Below are positions 57,675-64,000 of a stretch of 64,000 nucleotides of DNA, in pieces (position 1 is the first letter of the stretch; each line of letters opens with the position of its first letter). The notes under the pieces are model-generated. The model was not told where the DNA came from, searched no databases, and was given only the letters and a program-made list of their open reading frames with translations. The position numbers and the translations under genes are program-made. The DNA is taken from the NCBI GenBank assembly GCA_944548615.1, contig OX155976.1, positions 5,120,952-5,184,951 of the forward strand, written 5' to 3'. This DNA comes from Micropterix aruncella (Eukaryota; Arthropoda; Insecta; Lepidoptera; Micropterigidae).

Positions 57675-59706
57675 ATGTGAGTAATATTTTATTCTTTGTA
57701 GATATTCCTGTTATGTTTCTTTTATTATGAAATTAGATAGTTTACTGATCCCATAATGGTGAAAGTGCTCAGATATAAATGTTTTTTGACATGGAGACAG
57801 CTGTCAAATCACCCGTGGGTCGCTAACGACCCCTCGGGAAAATCTATATAAGTAATAAATATAATTGCTATTTCATATTTCTAGGTCTAGAAGGCCGCTT
57901 ACAACGAATGAAATCATAGAGGAGTTGGAAAATTTAGACTTCGACGATGAAATACAAGGTGCTGATATTTTTATTGACCCTCCTGGCAACGGCAGGGTAT
58001 CTGACGGTGATTCCGGCGCTGAAGAAGATGCACATTTCCATCATTTATCCCGTCGACAGCTACTCGCACCTGCAAGCCTTATTTTGAGGCGTCCATTTGC
58101 TGACGAAACCAAGTGCAGCGAAGATGAGGAACCTGATGATACACCACCATTGCGAATGGAAGAAGACAGTTGCAGAGGGGCACGCGGAAGGGGGCCTGGA
58201 AGGGGGCGTGGAAGGGGTCGAGGAACAGCTAATCAACGCCAAGCGGGTAGGAATCGCACCTGGGTGAAAAAAGATATTCCCGGGAATAACCGTGAGTGGA
58301 CCACACCGCTACCTAGGTCTGTTACAACTTTATCAGAAAATACTGACCCTGTGACATTCTTTGAGCTATTTTTCAATCGTGAAGTTATCGATTATTTAGT
58401 CAGACAAACAGTAATATATGCTGTTCAAGAGGGAAATATGAATTTCTCTTTGTCTGACAAAGAATTATATTGCTTTATTGCTATCCTTATTTTGTCTGGT
58501 TATGCTCCGTTGCCGCGACGCCGCATGTTCTGGGAGAGCAATGAAGATACTCACAATATCCTTGTCACAAAAAGTATGCGACGAAATCGATTTGAAGAGA
58601 TAATGCGTTATTTTCATGCGGCCGATAACTCCGAACTGCCTGAAAATGACAAGATGGCGAAAGTACGCCCGCTGATTGATATGCTAAATGCTAAATTTCT
58701 ACAGTATGCTCCTATCGAAAAGGAAATAAGCATCGATGAATCCATGGTTCCATACTACGGTAGACATGGTTGCAAACAGCATATTAGAGGGAAGCCAATT
58801 AGATTTGGCTTCAAAATGTGGATTGCTGCGACAAGATTAGGCTACTGCCTGTTTGCAGATCCCTACCAAGGGCGCTCTGAGCGTGTTGAGACCGGATTGG
58901 GACATCATGTTATCAATAAACTGATAACTAAAGTACAGGGGGAGTATCCCAATACAGATTTCTCTGTCTATTGCGATAACTTTTTTACTGGACTACTATT
59001 GGCCAGCGACCTCAAAGGTAAAAACGTGTTTGTGACGGGTACAGTGCGTAATAACCGTATTGAAAACTGCCCACTAAAGGGCGTAAAGGAATGTCAAAAA
59101 GAAGAGAGAGGTTACTATGATTACCAATTGGATGAGACAAATGGGATATGCGCTGTTAGGTGGCATGATAATAGCGTCGTGACTCTCTTATCGACTGAAC
59201 ACGGGGTACAGCCCATCCAAACGGCGAGAAGATATTCAGCTGCGCTAAAATCAAGGATTAACGTACAACAACCTTATCTAATTTCGCAATATAATCGATA
59301 TATGGGGGGTGTGGATCGACTGGACGCCAACGTGGGCGTATATAGGATTGCTATTAGAGGCAAGAAATGGTATATGCCTGTTCTATTTTGGATTATTGAC
59401 GTCGCGGTGAATAATGCTACACTTCTAGCTCGCCAGTACCGGGGCGACGTCGACACGTTGGAGTTTCGACGGAGCATTGCCCGTACTTTGCTGCAGAACC
59501 ACGGAACCGAAAGGCTTCAACCCGGACCTACTCGAAAGGTCCAAACTACCGTACCCTATTCGGTGCGGAAGCACAATTCGGAGCATATGATCGGAAAGGC
59601 TTTGACAAGACTTCGGTGTGCTTTATGTAAAAATAAAACTGTAACGGCTTGTAGTAAATGTGGTGTCAATTTGCATGTAAAATGTTTCTCCCAGTTTCAT
59701 TCTTGA
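57675..59706 (+). CDS. piggyBac transposase (about 607 aa), predicted two exons
   Basis: It catalyses cut-and-paste transposition at TTAA. The open frame from 57,886 starts SRRPLTTNEIIEELENLD with no ATG directly before it. A donor (GTGAGT at 57,677) and an acceptor (TATTTCTAG ending 57,884) predict a 208-bp intron. Removing it joins AT (57,675-57,676) to G (57,885), giving an ATG in frame, hence MSRRPL. Using that start, the candidate catalytic triad is D285 (SIDESMVPYYGRHG), D365 (YCDNFFTG) and D478 (MGGVDRLD), spaced much as in known piggyBac enzymes. An acidic N-terminus is followed by a Gly/Arg-rich run (RGRGPGRGRGRGRG), possibly nuclear or DNA contact. The C-terminus is a Cys-rich zinc-binding domain (CALCKNKTVTACSKCGVNLH, ending KCFSQFHS). 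Polyadenylation signals AATAAA are at 59,719 and 59,726. If the intron is wrong, translation might begin at a later internal ATG. Confidence 0.85.
57677..57884 (+). other. Predicted intron in piggyBac transposase
   Basis: It begins GTGAGTAATATT and ends in a T-rich tract and TTTCTAG. The size (208 bp) is ordinary for an insect intron. Its removal is what creates the start codon. Confidence 0.6.
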
Positions 59707-59935
59707 ATTTTGTCGGTAAATAAAGAATAAATAAAAAATAACATTTTTATTCAACATCAGTTTAAAGTAACACATTTGACCCAGGGGTCGTTTTCGACCC
59801 TTTAAAAAAAATACTCTTCCCCCACTCCCACCTCAAATCTTCACTTGGATTCTTCATAAGAACCCTTCAGGTGTCCACATATCCAAAAACGAAAGATATC
59901 GGAGACCAAAATAGTTCTGGGCATATATGGGTTAA

Positions 59936-60440
59936 ACACGTCAAGAGATTGCGCCTGCCTAATGTGCTCGCTGAGTTTGTTGTAAACCGCTGGGCCGGCG
60001 ATATAGGCTAGCCTCTCCGACTTGGATAATGCATGACTTACCGAACGTAGCATGCTACGGGATCTTGTTAGATAGTGGTGATGCACACCATTCACTTCGA
60101 AATCGGCTAGATTTCTGCGAACGAACAGCTCTACTTCCATTATGTAAGTGGACGGCAGCGTCATGATGCAGATATCTCTAAACAGAGGCCTAGCTGGCGT
60201 ATCAAGCGCCACACGCGCTATTGTGCGGACTGCACGCTTCTGCATAACGAGGCTCTCTGCCTGTCGGCTGTTCGCCCCCATAACTCCGCGCCGGACGTTA
60301 GCAGTGAATGAAAATATGCAAAGTAACACATGCGCAGCGTGGATAAATCGAGAAATTAAGCGATGCGATAGTGTGCATAGCACGCTCTTCCCAATTTATA
60401 ACATAAAGCATCAATATGTAGGTGCCATCGTAACTTTGTT
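59936..60440 (-). pseudogene. LINE post-RT fragment, proximal part (split by piggyBac)
   Basis: On the minus strand: MQKRAVRTIARVALDTPARP, then LPSTYIMEVELFVRRNL, HHHYLTRSRSM, ERLAYIAGPAVYNKLSEHIR and SLDVF, the C-terminal region after RT. The piggyBac TTAA lies immediately after SLDVF, and the frame resumes on the other side. The RT core is missing. Confidence 0.85.
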
Positions 60441-60633
60441 GAGGATACTTGAGTTAGCTCTTCGTTATTGACGGTCACATGAATTTCGGTTTTGGTAGGT
60501 ACATGATCGTGTCAGCTCCATCCACCTCGTTGGAGTAAGGAAACTATCATTTAGTTCCGCGGTAAGAAATTAAATATACAACGGAATACCCCCAGTAGGG
60601 TTCAATGAGGTGTTTTTACTGTGGTCGCGATAG

Positions 60634-61304
60634 GGAGTTGATGGGCCCTTGCTGAGTTGGTCACGAAGACCCATTCTGTTCAGGGTTGGTCACACTCACG
60701 GGTCAACACCCATCTGGCGGCCTCCACGCGTGAAGTGCAAGCCTGGGTAGGACTCTGGCCTTAGGGTTAGTTTCCCCTAGGAATCAACCTTCTGGTGCTC
60801 CTGGACGGTCTGCGCACAGTGCGGCGTAAGCCAATCGATTGTGCACTCTGACTAACAGTCGGGGGAGTCTGGAGGCAATACTGTTTCTTATAGAGCGGGG
60901 GTGGTTGCGGACCTTACGGCGACTGCTCTTGAAAGGACCATCGGCTACCCGATCCTGGGCAAACAGCCGGGCAAAGGATGCCGTGATCCGCGATAGATTC
61001 GGTACAGACCGTTTCACCGCTTCGTAAGGGAGTGGACCGCGCAAGCGACCTCGAACTCGTAACTAATCGAGAGACTGGAGTAATCTGGTCGCAATTGGAA
61101 GTAAGGCCGTGAGTGTAATCCCGCTGGGTAATACTCCTGGCTATCTCGCGGTTAAGGCGTTGGCCTCTTACGGGCTTGTTGCGTAGCTAGACGGTGGACT
61201 GTTTGGTCCTCAAGTCTTCTGCGCTCACTTCAGGGAGATAGAACGAATAATCGGTAAAACTTTCTGAGGTGACGGGCTCGCCTGCTGTATTTGACAACTC
61301 TAGT
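60634..61304 (+). mobile_element. Family R retroposon, full-length copy (671 bp)
   Basis: Flanked by TGTGGTCGCGATAG (60,620-60,633) and TGTGGTCCCGATAG (61,305-61,318), a 14-bp target duplication with one substitution. It begins GGAGTTGATGGGCCC and ends TTTGACAACTCTAGT. Confidence 0.85.
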
Positions 61305-61318
61305 TGTGGTCCCGATAG

Positions 61319-61754
61319 TCATTACGAAATTCTCATAATTTAAATTGTCTCTCCGGGGTCGTGGCGCGTTTTGACGTCATACCGCGCGAAGGACAGATGA
61401 ATCGATTACGTCATTCGGCGTCAGAACTGGGCCGATCGCTTTGACGTTCCGCGACTCGCCTCGGCTGATCTTGGCCAACGTCCATCGGGTATTTGTCTAT
61501 GCGTCTGCGACGGCTGTTTCATTGTTATACTAATGCTTAGCCGATTGGCATTCGGGCGAATTTTTCATCTGCCATTGTCGCATCCAAAACGGAAAGTCAG
61601 TCTAGTTGCCAGCCAGCGACAAAAAAGTGCAAGAGTTTTCTAAAAGCTGATACTTCCAGATCAGACAGTATTTCGGCCATAGAATGTCATGTTAAAGCCA
61701 GCAGGTCAGATTCCAGGACACCTAGCGCTGGCGTGGAAAAGTGTGATTTTAATT
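61319..61754. other. Unassigned GC-richer region
   Basis: No domain or repeat copy is recognised. Confidence 0.4.
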
Positions 61755-61878
61755 AGGGGCCGTCCACATATTACGTAATCGTGTTTTTGGTATTTTAGAC
61801 CTCCCCCATTCCCCATGTCAACAGACGTAATCAGCGACCTGACCACCCCCCCCCCCTCAAGATTACGTAATCAACCAA
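61755..61878 (+). repeat. Interspersed repeat with TTACGTAAT ends and C-tract
   Basis: GGGGCCGTCCACATATTACG near the start and AGATTACGTAATC near the end flank C-rich runs (13 C at about 61,846). This pattern resembles a widespread animal repeat type; single copy here. Confidence 0.5.
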
Positions 61879-62480
61879 ATTTGCGAAAAATGTGAAGAAT
61901 CGTGAACACAGCGTTTCTCAAGTGTTTGAGGTATGTGGAAAGAACATTTTAGAATGCTTTTAAATATGTACTTAATTAATTCAGAGTAATTACAAAATTT
62001 TACTGAACCCAATCTTCAGAGCGCAGTGGCAGTAAAACGAAGAAAAATATTTAAGAATGCATTTAAAAATGCTCATTTAATTTGCAGTTTTAGACGAAAA
62101 AAAATGCGATGCGGTGACCATCAGGACGGGATACAAAACTAGCTACATAGTTTGGGCACCATCATATTTTTCGAGAGGAACGTGGAAAACAAAATTTTCA
62201 GAAAAAAATCAAATCAAAAGAAACAACCTAACAAATAAAAACACTTAAAAAAACTAAAAAACTCATGAGTGGGTATTCAAAAACTTCTTTTTAGTAGTCT
62301 AGCCTATAGGCAGGTTTTCCCCAAATAAAACAAATAAAACTTGGTACAGAATTACAATATAATGTCACCAATTACCGTTACAAAGAAAAAAATGTCGTTT
62401 CGGGGCTTTAAATCCCAAGATTACTTTAAAAAACCCACGCAAGGGTACTTCCCGACCAAAAGTCTTAAAGCTGGATTATT
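61879..62480. other. Unassigned AT-rich region
   Basis: No supported feature. Confidence 0.4.
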
Positions 62481-62775
62481 TCACCAGATAAATATGTAGT
62501 CTGACCCGAGCTTACGCTCAAGGCATTTATTCAAAAAAATCCATGCGGAAAATGTGGTTTTACATAATAACCGTATAATCGAAGATGTTGAAACGTGAAT
62601 TAAGCGGTGACAAGTCGACACATCCGCGGGAGCTTTATCCGCGATGAATGTGGACGATTTATAGTAAATTAGACCTATACAGAAATGCCCAACAACTGCA
62701 ACAAAATTGAAAAGATTGACCTGAATCATAACGATCGCGAAGGCGTTCCACCAAAAAACGAAGAAACAAAAACTC

Positions 62776-62915
62776 ACCTGTGATTTACGGTGATGGGCAC
62801 TACATATTTTACAGTTCTGCACACTTAAATACTGCCGTAACCTTTCGAACCAAGCACGTCTGTTGCCCCGGCCATTTTTAAAAAGGAAGGAAATGACAGA
62901 TGCCAGTATTGCCAA
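62776..62915 (-). other. Candidate first exon of an unknown gene
   Basis: A minus-strand open frame (62,915-62,481) contains a good 5' splice donor, AATCACAG|GTGAGT, at about 62,776/62,775. The 46 codons before it include a WFERLRQYL segment and a CKIC-SAHH cluster; no family is recognised. Beyond the donor the frame becomes very hydrophobic and intron-like. It could be a host first exon, a non-coding leader, or chance. Confidence 0.3.
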
Positions 62916-63284
62916 CCTAGCTACAAGATTTTTCTAATCTATGATGGCATAAATTGTAGACTTGCCAAAAAGTCATAATTAAAGTTTAATTTTATTTAGT
63001 GTTTTATTCTTTAATTAGAATTTATTTAATAATTGACATTTATATATATTTCATTTAAGTTTTTTTAGGGCAACGTTTTTAAGGAAATTTATAGGAAAGG
63101 AATAATGTTTTTAAGGAAATTCGCAAATAAATACTATAGAAAAACCAGAAAACTAACCATCTCTGTAATTCCTTTGACCAACGCACGGAAAAAAAGGAAT
63201 TTCTGTTACAATAATCAAAGATATGGCATAAAAGGATCGACCTTCCTGGTGAATCGAATTTAAACGACTTTTGTCAGCACCGAT
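62916..63284. other. Unassigned AT-rich region
   Basis: No supported feature. Confidence 0.4.
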
Positions 63285-63475
63285 TACTCAAATACGAACT
63301 TTGGCTTGGCGTCGGTTGGTGCTCCACAGGGTTCTGCCCTGGAAAACTCTCTTTTCCTCGCTTTCGTGAACGACCTGCCTGTCGCTTTCGAAAATAGGTC
63401 AACTATTCGTATACGCCGATGACACCAGTGTTGTCGTCGATGCATCTTCCAGTCAGATCCGGAAATCTCTCATTC
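63285..63475 (+). pseudogene. Degenerate LINE reverse transcriptase fragment
   Basis: SVGAPQGSALENSLFLAFVN (the GVPQGS-LGP-LF box) is followed, after a frame change near 63,405, by the catalytic YADDTSVVVD. It is a short decayed remnant of a LINE different from the one at 37 kb. Confidence 0.75.
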
Positions 63476-63484
63476 CGATCTACG

Positions 63485-63605
63485 TCTACGATCTTTTTGC
63501 GCAATTCTCTGTTGTACATGATTTTCAAGCCACTGTTGAGTTGTTTTGGCCTTTGAGCGGGCGCAAAATCTTGTTGAAATATTCGTGGTGTGTTTTTGAA
63601 CATGG
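63485..63605 (-). pseudogene. mariner-type transposase fragment
   Basis: The minus strand reads RIFQQDFAPAQRPK, matching the second catalytic Asp block of mariner/Tc1 transposases (FQQD-APAH). Frames then shift: another frame reads KAKTTQQWLENHV. Only about 40 codons remain. Confidence 0.65.
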
Positions 63606-63714
63606 CTTGATTTAAGTGCTCTAGTACATTCCTTAAAATGTCTTACCCTTTTTTTAATACCCTTTTCACAAAAATTTAAAGCAGTGATGCAGTCATAGGT
63701 TTTTAAAAATTTAA

Positions 63715-64000
63715 TTTGTTGTTTGGAGCTCTTCTAAGGTCTTGAAGAGCTTTGTAACACTGCGACCATTGTTGAGCTATTGTGTTCTCCACCTACTATA
63801 GCTCGCCTTTTCTTAAGAATAAAGAATTTTATTATTATTATTATTGTTACCATAGTTCTGCGCTTAGCCTCGTGGCATTTAAGAACCGCAACAGGCTTTT
63901 GGCGCCAGATTGTTTTACCTCCTCAGGTTGGAGATAATGACCACCCAAGTGGGTGTATCTTTTACGCACCAGCGGGCCACACTCGCACATGAGGTGGAGC
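63715..64000 (-). pseudogene. LINE RNase H-family C-terminal fragment, copy 2 (cut by window end)
   Basis: It matches 4098-4330 in sequence and orientation, with about 85 bp of ATT-rich sequence inserted between 63,799 and 63,870. The terminal coding block and 3' UTR are both present; the remainder lies beyond the window. Confidence 0.8.

Larger units (their letters stand above)
57440..59931 (+). mobile_element. piggyBac transposon, apparently intact (2,492 bp)
   Basis: It is flanked on both sides by TTAA (57,436-57,439 and 59,932-59,935). The termini are perfect 15-bp inverted repeats: CCCATATATGCCCAG at the left and CTGGGCATATATGGG at the right. It carries one full-length transposase gene. 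Near each end lies a 16-bp palindrome GGGTCG-N4-CGACCC (57,817-57,832 and 59,785-59,800), plus a GGGTCG half-site next to the left terminus. No frameshift or nonsense change is visible, so this is a candidate autonomous element. Confidence 0.95.

Overview
The window reads as repeat-dense nuclear DNA from an insect, most likely a moth or butterfly (inference). The evidence is three Helitron copies with TC...CTAG ends of types I associate with Lepidoptera, a piggyBac with TTAA flanks, many Jockey/CR1-group LINE pieces, Harbinger-type MITEs, and AT-rich DNA with spliceosomal-type introns. I see no bacterial operon, rRNA, tRNA or CRISPR array. Host coding sequence is almost absent: the only protein-family gene remnant is a trypsin-like serine protease/CLIP-domain fragment at 12.5-13.2 kb, plus one weak candidate exon at 62.8 kb.

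Layout. 0-5.9 kb: LINE 3' fragments, a tandem-structured repeat element and a minisatellite. 5.9-8.5 kb: a Helitron carrying a rearranged LINE insertion. 9-14.5 kb: a long hairpin, several interspersed repeats, the protease/CLIP remnant and a GC-rich retroposon-like repeat (called family R here). 15-22.7 kb: palindromic element J (two copies), LINE tails, a Harbinger-derived element, a GC-rich MITE and a foldback element. 23-24.8 kb: LINE fragment and a Helitron with a 350-bp-arm palindrome. 25.5-41 kb: a 279-bp tandem satellite split by a LINE, itself split just before its start codon by a 9.9-kb LTR element with no coding capacity. 41-57 kb: MITEs, more copies of R, J and other families, two intact short Helitrons and LINE fragments. 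57.4-59.9 kb: an apparently intact piggyBac inside an older LINE fragment. 60-64 kb: another R copy and decayed LINE and mariner pieces.

The best-preserved elements are (1) the piggyBac, with perfect 15-bp terminal repeats, three candidate catalytic Asp and a predicted intron whose removal would create the ATG; (2) the LTR element, whose two 1,697-bp LTRs differ at only about three positions I could find; and (3) the 279-bp satellite/LINE/LTR nest with readable target-site duplications. Family R shows 11-15-bp target duplications on four copies, including one inserted in another. All family assignments come from reading motifs and comparing copies within the window, not from database searches.
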